From: Janthinobacterium sp. 1_2014MBL_MicDiv
GTDB lineage: Bacteria > Pseudomonadota > Gammaproteobacteria > Burkholderiales > Burkholderiaceae_D
Direction of reading: 5' to 3'
Length of the DNA: 64,000 nt
Assembly (NCBI RefSeq): GCF_001865675.1
Contig: NZ_CP011319.1
Span: 2,294,001-2,358,000 of the forward strand
Shown here: positions 17,623 through 25,938 of the stretch, piece by piece
Numbering within the stretch: position 1 is the first letter of the stretch
How the letters are laid out: each line of letters opens with the position of its first letter
The notes under the pieces: generated by a model
Databases searched by the model: none
Told to the model about the DNA's origin: nothing
Seen by the model: only the letters and a program-made list of their open reading frames with translations
Position numbers and translations under genes: made by a program

Positions 17623-19113
17623 CACGGGCAGCAGCATTTCCACGCACAGCCCGCCGCCGTCGCGCAGGCTGGCCCCGATGCGGCCGCCATGGGCGCCGAT
17701 CACGTGCCGGGCGATGGCCAGGCCCAGACCATGGCCATCCGTGCTGTGCCGGGTAGGGCTGGCGCGGAAGAACGGTTCGAAAATGCTGGCGAGGTCGGCC
17801 GTGGCCACGCCCGGCCCCCGGTCCAGCACGGCGATGCGCAGCATTGCCTGCCTGCCATCGTCTTGGCGCGACATCGCCACGTCCACCGTGCCGCCGTCCG
17901 GGCTGTGCTTGACGGCATTGCGCACGACATTTTCCACGGCGCGCGCCAGCAATTCCGGCTGGCCCGTGACCATGGCATCGGCGCTGGCCGCGTCGCCCGC
18001 CACGGCGATGGCCACCTGGCGCGCCCCGGCCTCGTAGCGGGCGTCTGCCACGATATCGTGCACGAGGTCGGCGATGGCGACGTCTTCGCTGTGCGGTTGC
18101 GCCGCGCCCCCCTGCGCGGCGCCCGCTTCCAGCCGGGACAGGGTCAGCAGTTCGCCGATCAGCTTGTCCATGCGCTCGCTTTCGCGTTCGATGCGCTGCA
18201 TCGAGGCGGCCATCTTTTCCGGCTGCTGGTGGGCCAGGCCGATGGCCGCCTGCAGGCGCGCCAGCGGCGAGCGCAGCTCGTGCGAGACATCATGCAGCAA
18301 GCGCGTCTGGCTATCCATGAGGTGGCGCAAGCGTCCCGTCATGCGGTCGAAATCACGGCCCAGGTCCGTCAATTCGTCGCCGCGCTTGCCGCTGGCGTGG
18401 AAGCGCGGCGCCAGGTCGCCATGCGATGCGGCCTCGAACGCCTGCCGCAGGTCGCGGATGGGACGGGCAAAGTACCAGGCCAGCAGGAAGGCGAACAGCA
18501 GGCTGGCGGCGATGGCGGCGGCGAGGGGAATGAAGGTGCGGTAGGGACTGTCCAGGCGCGGGCCGGGCGGCGGGCCCCGTTCGAACTGCGGGCGGGGCGG
18601 CGCGGCGCCTGCTGCGCCTGACCGTGGCCCTGGCGGCATGCCGCGCGGACCGCTCATGGTGACGGCATTGAGGGTATCGCGCGCGGCGCCTGCCTCGGCA
18701 TTGCGGAAGCGTTCGGAGGAGGGCAGGAACAGCAGGTAGCGCTTGCCGTCGCTACCGCCCGCCTCGCGCACCACGGGGTGCGACTGCGGCTGCGCCAGCA
18801 AGGTGCGCGCCTTGAGCAGCATGGCGGGGTGGACATTGCGTCCCATCAATTCGTGCCCTTGCGCATCGACGGCAAACACGCGCAGCCGCTCCATCTTGCC
18901 GAGAAACTGGCGCAGGGCCCCGCTGCCGCCCGCTTCCAGCGTGGCGCTGGCCGCTTCGATGGCCATTTGCGCGGGCGGGCTGGTGTCGATGTCGAGCGCC
19001 CGTTCCTGCAGGGCGGCGCGGTTTTTCAGCCAGAAGGTGCCGCCGATGCCGATGGTGGCCGTCACCTGGGCCAGCATGATGCACAGGAAAAACTTCCAGA
19101 ACAATCGGCCCAC
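17608..19113 (-). CDS. CpxA-like sensor histidine kinase
   Basis: 501 residues, GTG start 3 nt after the regulator's stop codon. One N-terminal membrane span (about residues 8-28), a periplasmic sensor region ending in an unusual Pro/Gly-rich stretch (PRGMPPGPRSGAAGAAPPRP), a second span (about 195-215), then HAMP (ARPIRDLRQAFEAASHGDL). The dimerisation/phospho-acceptor box is HDVSHELRSPLARLQ, and the ATPase domain carries NVVRNAVKHSPDGG (N box), DRGPGVA (G1) and HGLGLAIARHVIGAHGG (G2). It autophosphorylates on His and passes phosphate to the adjacent regulator. Gene order and the CpxP-like neighbour point to envelope stress sensing. Confidence 0.93.
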   Translation of the reverse strand: MGRLFWKFFLCIMLAQVTATIGIGGTFWLKNRAALQERALDIDTSPPAQMAIEAASATLEAGGSGALRQFLGKMERLRVFAVDAQGHELMGRNVHPAMLLKARTLLAQPQSHPVVREAGGSDGKRYLLFLPSSERFRNAEAGAARDTLNAVTMSGPRGMPPGPRSGAAGAAPPRPQFERGPPPGPRLDSPYRTFIPLAAAIAASLLFAFLLAWYFARPIRDLRQAFEAASHGDLAPRFHASGKRGDELTDLGRDFDRMTGRLRHLMDSQTRLLHDVSHELRSPLARLQAAIGLAHQQPEKMAASMQRIERESERMDKLIGELLTLSRLEAGAAQGGAAQPHSEDVAIADLVHDIVADARYEAGARQVAIAVAGDAASADAMVTGQPELLARAVENVVRNAVKHSPDGGTVDVAMSRQDDGRQAMLRIAVLDRGPGVATADLASIFEPFFRASPTRHSTDGHGLGLAIARHVIGAHGGRIGASLRDGGGLCVEMLLPVKTPG

Positions 19114-19116
19114 GGC

Positions 19117-19806
19117 TTACTCCTTGATCAGCTGGTAGCCGAGCCGGTACACGGTTTGCAGGCAGGAACGGCCGTCGGCCAGGCTGCCCAGCTTGCGGCG
19201 CAGGCTGCTCAAATGCACGTCGATATTGCGGTCGAAGCGGGCCATGGGCCGCCCCAGGCCCAGTTCCGACAATTGATTCTTGCTCACGGGCTTGCCCGCG
19301 TGGCGCACCAGCACTTCCAGCAGGTTGAATTCCGTGCTCGTCAGTTCCAGGTGCGTGCCGGCCCAGGCGGCGCGGCGCTGCTCCGGCCACATCGTCAGCT
19401 GGCCCACGGTCAGCGGCGCCGTGCCCCCGTTGTCGTGCGGCGCCGCCTGCGCACGGCGCAGGATGGCGCGGATGCGCGCCGTCAGTTCGCGCGGCGTGCA
19501 TGGTTTCGTCACGTAATCGTCGGCGCCCAGTTCCAGGCCCACGATGCGGTCCGTGTCGTCGCCGCGCGCCGTCAGCATCAGGATGGGCAGGGTGCTGCCG
19601 GCGCGGATGCGGCGCAGCGTTTCCAGGCCATTCATGCGCGGCATCATGACGTCGAGGATGGCGATCGCATATTTGCCCGACAGGGCTTCGGCCGCGCCGC
19701 TTTCGCCGTCGTGCACGGCCTTGGCGTCGAACCCTTCCTGCGTCAGGTACTCCTGGAACATGCCGACCAGCTCGACGTCGTCGTCGATTAACAAAACCTT
19801 GCTCAT
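19117..19806 (-). CDS. CpxR-like OmpR-family response regulator
   Basis: 229 residues from the ATG at 19806 (SKVLLIDDD); a longer reading frame upstream is non-conserved and crosses promoter elements. The receiver domain has the acidic pocket DDD, phospho-acceptor LDVMMPRMNG and signalling Lys TKPCTPREL. The C-terminal winged helix has LTSTEFNLLEVLVRHAGKPV and FDRNIDVHLSSLRRKLG, closely like CpxR. OmpR-type proteins bind direct repeats about 10 bp apart, which agrees with the TTTAC repeats in its own upstream region. Confidence 0.94.
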   Translation of the reverse strand: MSKVLLIDDDVELVGMFQEYLTQEGFDAKAVHDGESGAAEALSGKYAIAILDVMMPRMNGLETLRRIRAGSTLPILMLTARGDDTDRIVGLELGADDYVTKPCTPRELTARIRAILRRAQAAPHDNGGTAPLTVGQLTMWPEQRRAAWAGTHLELTSTEFNLLEVLVRHAGKPVSKNQLSELGLGRPMARFDRNIDVHLSSLRRKLGSLADGRSCLQTVYRLGYQLIKE

Positions 19807-19869
19807 GCCTGTACTTTTTCGGTGGATATCGCCCGATGATAGCAGCCAAACGCGGGTGTTCACGGCCGT

Positions 19870-19884
19870 TTTACCCACTTTTAC
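19870..19884. promoter_or_regulatory. CpxR-type box upstream of the regulator gene
   Basis: TTTAC CCACT TTTAC, i.e. GTAAA-AGTGG-GTAAA read toward the regulator gene, 64 bp upstream of its ATG. The position suits autoregulation of the regulator-kinase operon. Confidence 0.7.
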
Positions 19885-19929
19885 ATGCCGGCGCGCCCGT
19901 TCCTGCGACCATTGCCGCCCACATGCCTG

Positions 19930-19975
19930 CTTACATTCCTTTACACGCTTTTACGCCGCCCTAACGCTGCTTTAC
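19930..19975. promoter_or_regulatory. Array of phased TTTAC-like repeats upstream of the Spy/CpxP-like gene
   Basis: CTTAC (19930), TTTAC (19940), TTTAC (19950), CTAAC (19961) and TTTAC (19971) lie about 10-11 bp apart, one per helical turn. The array sits 49-94 bp upstream of the Spy/CpxP-like ATG at 20024. It forms two or more overlapping GTAAA-N5-GTAAA sites and is the strongest cluster of the motif in the window. Confidence 0.72.
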
Positions 19976-20023
19976 ATGGCGGACGCCGACAATCAAGGCT
20001 GATCGCCACGAAAGGAATGTCCC

Positions 20024-20587
20024 ATGAAATACCTGAGCATAGTCGTCTCCCTGTTGCTGCTGTCGGCCTGCAGCATGCCGCTCGTCGCCCTGGCCCAGCA
20101 GGCGACGGCTTCCGACGGCCCGCCGCCGCATCCGATGGAGGGCGCGCCGCCGGGAGCCGGACGCGGTCCCGGTTCCGGCCCCGGTCCCGGTCCCGGTCCC
20201 GGCTTCGGCCACGGTCCCGGGGCGGGCTTGCCGCCATTCCTGCGCGGCGTCGAGCTGAGCGAAGCGCAGCAGGACAAGGTCTTCGCCGCCACTTATGCCC
20301 AGGCGCCGCTGCTGCGCGAACAGCACAAGATCGCCTTCAAGGCGCATGAGCAGCTGCGCGAACTGGCCGCCTCATCCGCCTATGACGATGCCAGGGCCGC
20401 CACGCTGGCGAACACGGCGGCCCAGGCGATGGCGCAGATCAGCTTGCAACAGGCGCGGCTGGACCAGCAATTGCTGGCCGTGCTGACGCCGGAACAGCGC
20501 CAGCAGCTGGCCCGGCAGCGCGAAGACGGCCCCGGACCACGCGGCCAGGCCGTTGAACGCGTCCAGCTGGCTGCGCGCCAGCGCTAA
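20024..20587 (+). CDS. Spy/CpxP-like periplasmic stress protein
   Basis: 187 residues with an N-terminal signal sequence (YLSIVVSLLLLSACSMPLVA, with a possible lipobox LSAC and Ala-rich Sec cleavage site after LAQQA). A Gly/Pro-rich linker of GPGPGPG type follows (about residues 43-68), then an all-helical domain containing LSEAQQDKVF and LTPEQRQQLARQ, the two LTxxQ-like elements of the Spy/CpxP family. These proteins are periplasmic chaperones and, for CpxP, negative regulators of the CpxA kinase. Divergent from the kinase-regulator operon and preceded by the box array. Confidence 0.88.
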   Translation: MKYLSIVVSLLLLSACSMPLVALAQQATASDGPPPHPMEGAPPGAGRGPGSGPGPGPGPGFGHGPGAGLPPFLRGVELSEAQQDKVFAATYAQAPLLREQHKIAFKAHEQLRELAASSAYDDARAATLANTAAQAMAQISLQQARLDQQLLAVLTPEQRQQLARQREDGPGPRGQAVERVQLAARQR

Positions 20588-20734
20588 GCTGCCCGATACA
20601 GTGGCCTGAACCATGGAACGCCAGTTCGCCCTTGCTGTCAGGAAAGCGCTCGCGGAACGGGCCGTGCAAGCCCTGTTCCTGTGCGCCAGCCTGAACCCGG
20701 CATTGGCGGGCTTGCCCCACTTGATGGAGTATTT

Positions 20735-21589
20735 ATGGACTTACATGACCACGGCCTGGCATCCGACCTCGAAATGATGGCTGCGCTGGCGGCCGAGCGG
20801 CGCCAGGTCTTGCGCTGGCTGCTGGCGGGCGCGGCCGGTTTGCCCCTGATCAGCTGCGGCGGCGGTTCCGACGCCGGCACGACGGCCGTGGCCGGCAGCG
20901 GCGCAGGCACGGTCGCGACGCCCACCGTCCCCGCCACGGGCGCCTGCGCGGTGATCCCCGAGGAAACGGGCGGGCCGTATCCGGCCGACGGCACGAACAC
21001 GCATGGCGGCAGCATCGTCAACGTGCTGAACCTGTCGGGCGTCGTGCGCAGCGACATCCGTGCCAGCTTCAACGGCGCCACGGGCGTGGCGGCCGGCGTG
21101 CCTTTGACCATCAACTTGCAATTGCTCAACGCCAGCGGCGGCTGCGCCAGCCTGGCCGGCTACGCCATTTACCTGTGGCATTGCGACCGCGACGGCCTGT
21201 ATTCGCTGTACTCGAGCGGCGTGACGGCGCAGAATTACTTGCGCGGCGTGCAGGAAACGGACAGCGCCGGCGCGCTGAGCTTTACAACCATCTTTCCCGG
21301 CTGCTACGCAGGACGCATGCCGCACGTGCATGTCGAGGTCTATCCCAGCCTGGCGAAGGCGGCCGGCGCCGCGAGCCGCATCAAGACGTCGCAGTTCACG
21401 TTCCCGATGGCAACATTGAACGAGGCCTATACGGCCAGCGGCTACACGGCCAGCGTGCGCAACCTGGCGCAGATCAGCTATGCCACCGACAACGTCTTCA
21501 GCGACGGTACCAGCCTGCAGATGGCCACGGTGACGGGCAGCGCCACGGATGGCTATGTCGTTACCCTGAGCATCGCCGTCAACGGCTAG
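20735..21589 (+). CDS. Exported intradiol ring-cleavage dioxygenase-like protein
   Basis: 284 residues from the ATG at 20735, which has a GGAG site 5 nt upstream. The N-terminus has RRQVLRWLLAGAAGLPLISC, a twin-arginine-like signal with a lipobox, so it is probably an exported lipoprotein. The catalytic domain has ETGGPYPADG, YAIYLWHCDRDGLYSLY (first iron-ligand region) and FPGCYAGRMPHVHVEVYP (Tyr and HxH ligands), as in the protocatechuate 3,4-dioxygenase beta family. Family members cleave catechol-type rings using non-haem Fe(III). The substrate of exported forms is generally unknown. Confidence 0.88.
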   Translation: MDLHDHGLASDLEMMAALAAERRQVLRWLLAGAAGLPLISCGGGSDAGTTAVAGSGAGTVATPTVPATGACAVIPEETGGPYPADGTNTHGGSIVNVLNLSGVVRSDIRASFNGATGVAAGVPLTINLQLLNASGGCASLAGYAIYLWHCDRDGLYSLYSSGVTAQNYLRGVQETDSAGALSFTTIFPGCYAGRMPHVHVEVYPSLAKAAGAASRIKTSQFTFPMATLNEAYTASGYTASVRNLAQISYATDNVFSDGTSLQMATVTGSATDGYVVTLSIAVNG

Positions 21590-21600
21590 GCGCCGAGTGC

Positions 21601-23046
21601 TCAGGTGGCCATGAAACCCAGGTCGCGCCGGCTGAAGTTGCCGATGTTGGGGAACACGCTGGCCAGCTGGCTGTCGGCCACGCCGAACCACCTGGCCAGG
21701 GTGGCGCCGTACTGGTCCACCGACGTGGTGGGCAGCAGGGCGCCGGAGCCGACGTCGAGTTCATGGCCCACGCCCGTGGCGGGGAAGGCACCGTAGATGT
21801 CGCGGCCCTTCACGGCGCCGCCTACGACGAAGTGGTGCGCGCCCCAGCCGTGGTCCGTGCCGTCGCCATTGCTGCTGAAGGTGCGGCCGAAGTCCGACGC
21901 CGTGAACGTCGTCACCTGGCGCCGCATGTCGGCGCCCTGCAGCGCGGCCAGGGCCGTGTCGAAATACGCGAGCGCATGCGCAACGCGCGCCATCAGGTCG
22001 GCATGCAGCGCCTTTTGCCGGTCATGCGTGTCGAAACTGCCCAAGGTCACGTAAAACACCTGGCGTTTCGCGCCCAGCGGGCCGCGCCCGCCGATGATGC
22101 GCGCCACCGTCTGCAATTGCACGGCCAGCGGATTGGCGCCGGACGCGCCCGTGTTCGGATTGACATAGGGCGGGGGATTGGGCACGCCGCCCGGGCCGGC
22201 CGGCAGCATGGCGCCGCTGAGGATGCTTTGACTGGAGATGGCGCGCTCGATCATGGCCACATGTTCCTGTTCCATCATGTCGCTGCCGGCCGTCGTGATG
22301 ATTTCGCGCAAGGCGGCCGGTCCCTGCGCCGTGCCGAACAGGCTGCCGCCAAGGTTGATATTGCGAATCGGCACCGCACCGGACTGACCCACCTGGAACT
22401 GGCGCACCTGGCGCCCGCTCAGGAACAGCGCGTTCGATGCCGCGGACACGGCCGTGAACATGGCGTTGCTGTTGCCGGTGCCCACCAGGTCGCCCAGGCG
22501 ACCGCCCCAGCCCACGCTGGCGCCTTCCGGCAAGCCCGACTGCCAGGTCGATTGCTGGTCGTTGTGCGAAAACAGCTTGGGCGGCAAGGCCACGCTTCCC
22601 GCCTTGTATTGCGCCAGGGTGACGGGCTGGATCAAGGTGCCCACATTGGCGACGACGGCGGCGCGGCCGTCATCGAACAGGCTTTTCAGCGGGCCGAGCG
22701 CAGGATGCAGGGCAAAGCTGCGCCCCGCTTGCGCGGTGGCCGGCACGATGGGCAGCACGCCACCGGCTGCGCCGACGGCGGGCAGGTGGATCGAATCATT
22801 GCTGCCCGTGTTGCGCAGGCGCAGGTATTCATTCCAGGAAGGCGTATCGGTCGCCAGCACCGTGTTGAAGGCATCGTTGCCGCCAGCCATGAACAGGCAC
22901 ACGAGCGCCTTGTAGTCATCGGCCGACTGGGCGGCGGCCTGGCCCATGGCGGCCAGGTTGAGGGCGAATGGCGCGGCCGTGCTGCCGGCCAGGCCCAGCA
23001 TGGAACCGAGGAAGCGGCGGCGGGAAAAAGCGGGGAGTTGGGACAT
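21601..23046 (-). CDS. DUF1501 domain protein with Tat signal
   Basis: 481 residues. The N-terminus SRRRFLGSMLGLAGSTAAPF is a twin-arginine signal. KALVCLFMAGGNDAFNTV and TFTASDFGRTFSSNGDGTDH are typical of DUF1501, an alkaline-phosphatase-like fold of unknown substrate. It lies 9 bp downstream of a DUF1800 gene, the usual partner in many bacteria, so both are probably co-expressed and exported. Confidence 0.93.
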   Translation of the reverse strand: MSQLPAFSRRRFLGSMLGLAGSTAAPFALNLAAMGQAAAQSADDYKALVCLFMAGGNDAFNTVLATDTPSWNEYLRLRNTGSNDSIHLPAVGAAGGVLPIVPATAQAGRSFALHPALGPLKSLFDDGRAAVVANVGTLIQPVTLAQYKAGSVALPPKLFSHNDQQSTWQSGLPEGASVGWGGRLGDLVGTGNSNAMFTAVSAASNALFLSGRQVRQFQVGQSGAVPIRNINLGGSLFGTAQGPAALREIITTAGSDMMEQEHVAMIERAISSQSILSGAMLPAGPGGVPNPPPYVNPNTGASGANPLAVQLQTVARIIGGRGPLGAKRQVFYVTLGSFDTHDRQKALHADLMARVAHALAYFDTALAALQGADMRRQVTTFTASDFGRTFSSNGDGTDHGWGAHHFVVGGAVKGRDIYGAFPATGVGHELDVGSGALLPTTSVDQYGATLARWFGVADSQLASVFPNIGNFSRRDLGFMAT

Positions 23047-23055
23047 GCGGCTTCC

Positions 23056-24882
23056 TTATTTCTGGACCAGGTATTCAGGCGAGGCCATCGACAGGAAGAT
23101 GGCCAGGCGTACGCGGTAGGTTCGTGCGAGATTGACTTGTGCGGCATTGCTGCCGTTGGCGGCCGGAATCGGCACGCTATTCACGGCGGACAGGATGGTG
23201 CCGCGCAGCTTGGCCGACATGTTGCCGGCCAACAGCAGCAGGTCAACGCGGTCGAGCAAGGCTGCCGGCTGGTCGGCCAGGGCCAGTTCGGCCGCATAGT
23301 CCGCCTTCACTTCGGCGCTTTCTCCCACGCCGCCGCTGATGGCATCCTGGATGAAGTTCAGATAGCCGGTGACGGACGGCTCCGCCGTGATCTGCATTTC
23401 CGGCGCCACCAGGCCCGCAGTGGCCAGCGGCGAATTGGGCGGCACATAGCTGGGACGGAAATAATTGAAGACGGATGGCGCATTCATGGGATTCTGGCCC
23501 AGGCCCGTGAGCGGATCGCTCAGATAATAGATGCGGTATTGCGAGGCGGCATCCTTGGCGTTAAAGGCGCGCATCCAGTTGCCCAGGCGTACCAGCGGTT
23601 CACGCAGCTTCCCCGTGCGCAAGGTCGTGCCGGCCGGGGCCAGCGCTTCCGGATCGAGCAGCACGGCGCGCAGCACGGCCTGCATGTCGCCGCGCACGCC
23701 CGCGCCATTGTTGGCAAATGCGGCGGCGACCCTGCCTACATAGGCGGGGCTGGGATTGCTGGTGACGAGGCGCTGGATCAGCTGGCGGCCGAAGAAGGGC
23801 CCCGTGTTCGGATGGTTGAACAGGGTGTCGAGGGCTTGCGCCAGGTCGGCTTCGCCGCTGGTGGCGCCCGAAATGCTGACTCCCAAGAAACGTTTTTCAC
23901 CGGTGGAATGGAAGGCTGCGTAATTCTGCATCGGTTTCCAGTCGCGGTCCGGGTCGGCAACGCTGCCGTTGAAACGGGTGGCGCCCTGGTCCGGCCCGGC
24001 CCAGCTCCAACCCGTAAACACTTTCGCCAGGCCGCTCACGTCGTCGCGCGAGTAGGTGTCGATGGGCTTGCCTCCGGACAATTTCAAGCTGCCGTCCGCG
24101 TTCAGCTGGTACAGGCCGATGGTGAAGAGCTGCATGACTTCGCGGGCGAAATTTTCATCCGGCGTACGCGTCGCCGACTCCTTCTGATTGCGCAGGTGCG
24201 ACAGGTACAGCCCCATCATCGGGTGCGTGGCGACGCCTTGCAGCAGCGCGCGGAAGTTGCCGAACGCATGTTGCCCCAGCATGTCGTAATAGCTGGCAAC
24301 ACCCCGCGTGTGCGGCCACACGGCTTCGTTTTGCGTGGAAATGACAAAAATTTCCGACAAGGCGAATGCCGTGCGTTGCCGCAGCTGGTCGTCGCCGCGC
24401 ACGGCCTGCTGCCAGAACGTTTCATAGAAATCCGGCGGCAGGGCCTTGCCGGCCGTCGCGCCCGCCGGTGGAAACTTCGCATCGATATATTTGCGATGCA
24501 AGGTTTGTGGCCTGGAAAACTGGTATTTGAACCAGGCGTCGCTGTCGCTGGCGGCCAGCGCATCGATGGCCGCCATATTCGGGCCGAACGTGGCCCGGCC
24601 CAGGAAACGCGACGCCTGCTGGCGCGTGAAGGTCGTCGCCTGCCCGGCGGGCGGGATCGTCAACGGTGGTGGCGGGACGGTTTCCCCGGGGACTGCCGGC
24701 TCGCCCGGCGTCACATCCGGGGGCGCCACCGTGGCGGGCGGTTCCACCGTTGCCGGTGGCACCACCGAGACATCGGGTTTCTGTACCGGGGTGGCCGGAC
24801 TGTCGCCACCACCGCCGCAGGCGGCAAGCAAACTCAGGAGTGTTACGGCTGCGAATAAGCGGCGCAAAGTAGGGAAGGTCAT
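23056..24882 (-). CDS. DUF1800 domain lipoprotein
   Basis: 608 residues. Lipoprotein signal LFAAVTLLSLLAACGGGG, then a Pro/Val/Thr-rich linker of about 60 residues, then the DUF1800 domain: ASRFLGRATFGPNMAAIDAL, NFAREVMQLFTIGLYQLNAD and SRDDVSGLAKVFTGWSW, and near the C-terminus PLTGLGQNPMNAPSVFNYF. The family is linked to exported redox or polysaccharide-related functions but its activity is unknown. Pair with the following DUF1501 gene. Confidence 0.93.
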   Translation of the reverse strand: MTFPTLRRLFAAVTLLSLLAACGGGGDSPATPVQKPDVSVVPPATVEPPATVAPPDVTPGEPAVPGETVPPPPLTIPPAGQATTFTRQQASRFLGRATFGPNMAAIDALAASDSDAWFKYQFSRPQTLHRKYIDAKFPPAGATAGKALPPDFYETFWQQAVRGDDQLRQRTAFALSEIFVISTQNEAVWPHTRGVASYYDMLGQHAFGNFRALLQGVATHPMMGLYLSHLRNQKESATRTPDENFAREVMQLFTIGLYQLNADGSLKLSGGKPIDTYSRDDVSGLAKVFTGWSWAGPDQGATRFNGSVADPDRDWKPMQNYAAFHSTGEKRFLGVSISGATSGEADLAQALDTLFNHPNTGPFFGRQLIQRLVTSNPSPAYVGRVAAAFANNGAGVRGDMQAVLRAVLLDPEALAPAGTTLRTGKLREPLVRLGNWMRAFNAKDAASQYRIYYLSDPLTGLGQNPMNAPSVFNYFRPSYVPPNSPLATAGLVAPEMQITAEPSVTGYLNFIQDAISGGVGESAEVKADYAAELALADQPAALLDRVDLLLLAGNMSAKLRGTILSAVNSVPIPAANGSNAAQVNLARTYRVRLAIFLSMASPEYLVQK

Positions 24883-25144
24883 TTAGTTTCTTTATGGCAA
24901 TCAAATTCTGACCTCGTAATTGTAGAGCTTACTTACTGGAAGTGCGTTCTCAAAAGAATATTTATGTCTTGTCCATCTTTTAAATTGATAAGTTTTTTGA
25001 CGAAGTTGCCGGATGATAGCTTCAATTTGAAGGAACTTTATTTTTTGCAAATGGAAAAATATTTTTGCGTGCACGCCTACTTGTGGTCGATGCATGACGT
25101 AAAAATTCCCTCGCATTAAGCTTGTTTAAAAATTCATGGACACA
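24883..25144. other. AT-rich intergenic region
   Basis: A stretch of about 260 bp between two divergent units with clearly lower GC than its surroundings. It should hold the promoter of the DUF1800-DUF1501 pair. A 71-codon open frame on the minus strand here has no ribosome site and unnatural composition, so I do not call a gene. The regulatory elements of the sigma-54 operon begin right after it. Confidence 0.6.
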
Positions 25145-25204
25145 GCGAAAATAGCTTCGCCGGAAACCATGGTTTTTACGCCATCGGCGAAATGCCGTTC
25201 GCCG
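25145..25204 (+). promoter_or_regulatory. Two phased palindromes, candidate activator sites for the sigma-54 operon
   Basis: GCGAA-N6-TTCGC occurs at 25145-25160 and again, extended to the perfect 7-bp inverted repeat CGGCGAA-ATGCCG-TTCGCCG, at 25185-25204. The centres are 42 bp apart, four helical turns, and lie about 107 and 65 bp upstream of the expected transcription start. This is the classical layout of upstream activating sequences bound by sigma-54 activators. Confidence 0.65.
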
Positions 25205-25233
25205 CCGCGCCCTCCATTCCCCCGACTCCCTGC

Positions 25234-25249
25234 TGGCACGGCCCTTGCA
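25234..25249 (+). promoter_or_regulatory. Sigma-54 (-24/-12) promoter
   Basis: TGGCACG-GCCC-TTGCA matches the consensus TGGCACG-N4-TTGC(A/T) completely, including GG at -24 and GC at -12. It ends 50 bp before the first ATG of the eight-gene operon, whose last gene is followed by a convergent sigma-54 activator gene. Confidence 0.85.
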
Positions 25250-25299
25250 ATAACAGGGCATGGGCCGCGTGCCTTCCTTGTGTTTTGCCGGAGCCTGCC

Positions 25300-25875
25300 A
25301 TGACCAGCCGCCTGCTTGCCTACCGTCCCGAAATGGAATTGCCCGAATCGCCGGACACGCTGCCCTTGCAGCACGAGGATGAACTGGCGCTGGCCGCGCA
25401 GCTGCTGGAAGTGCAGGCACCGGGGCGCTTCGACGCTTTCCTCGCGCGCCAGCTGGCGGGCACGGTGGCGGGGCGGCAGGTGCGCGGCACGCCGCTGGAA
25501 AGACCGCTGCGCCAGCTGCTGGGCAGGGTGGTGGCGCCCATGCTGCCCCTGCATGGCGGTTCCGCGCAGGCGCTCAAGCAGCGTGCCGCGCACATCTTCG
25601 GCATGGAACTGGAAGGACTGAGTCCGGAAGACAAGGAATTCGAACTGGCGCGCCATGTCGTGCATCTGATCGACGCCGTCAATACGGAGCTGGCGCAGCA
25701 AGGGCGCGCCGCCGCCGCGCGCACGCCGGCGGCGCGGGTGGAAGCGGCAGTGCTGCAAGCGGCGCGCACCCTGGCGCCAGGCTTGCTCAAGCATGCGGCG
25801 CAAACGCCAGGGCCGGGACGGGACGGTGGCTACTGGCGCCGCGAAGGCGGGCACATCGTCGTGCTCGATGGTTAG
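25300..25875 (+). CDS. Operon gene 1: short member of the W-R-G-IV tail family
   Basis: 191 residues from the ATG at 25300; a longer frame to 25192 would overlap the sigma-54 promoter. It shares three elements with the products of the genes at 25939 and 32141: DELALAAQLLEV followed by FDAFLARQLAG; SPEDKEFELARHVVHLIDAV; and the C-terminal GGYWRREGGHIVVLDG. It lacks most of the glycine-rich hydrophobic core of its relatives. No signal peptide, no known domain. Function unknown; its family relation to the other two indicates related cargo or structural roles. Confidence 0.82.
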   Translation: MTSRLLAYRPEMELPESPDTLPLQHEDELALAAQLLEVQAPGRFDAFLARQLAGTVAGRQVRGTPLERPLRQLLGRVVAPMLPLHGGSAQALKQRAAHIFGMELEGLSPEDKEFELARHVVHLIDAVNTELAQQGRAAAARTPAARVEAAVLQAARTLAPGLLKHAAQTPGPGRDGGYWRREGGHIVVLDG

Positions 25876-25938
25876 CCGGGTGGTCATGCCATCCGGCACG
25901 GTAGGGTCAACTGAGGTTTCAACTTTTAGGAGTTCATC

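Noticed and set aside
24901..25116. 71-codon minus-strand frame in the AT-rich gap
   Set aside because: No ribosome site, biased composition, no homology I recognise, and it lies where promoters are expected.
25192..25299. N-terminal extension of the first operon gene
   Set aside because: It would place the sigma-54 promoter inside the coding region, and the extra residues are Pro/Cys-rich shadow sequence. ATG 25300 fits better.
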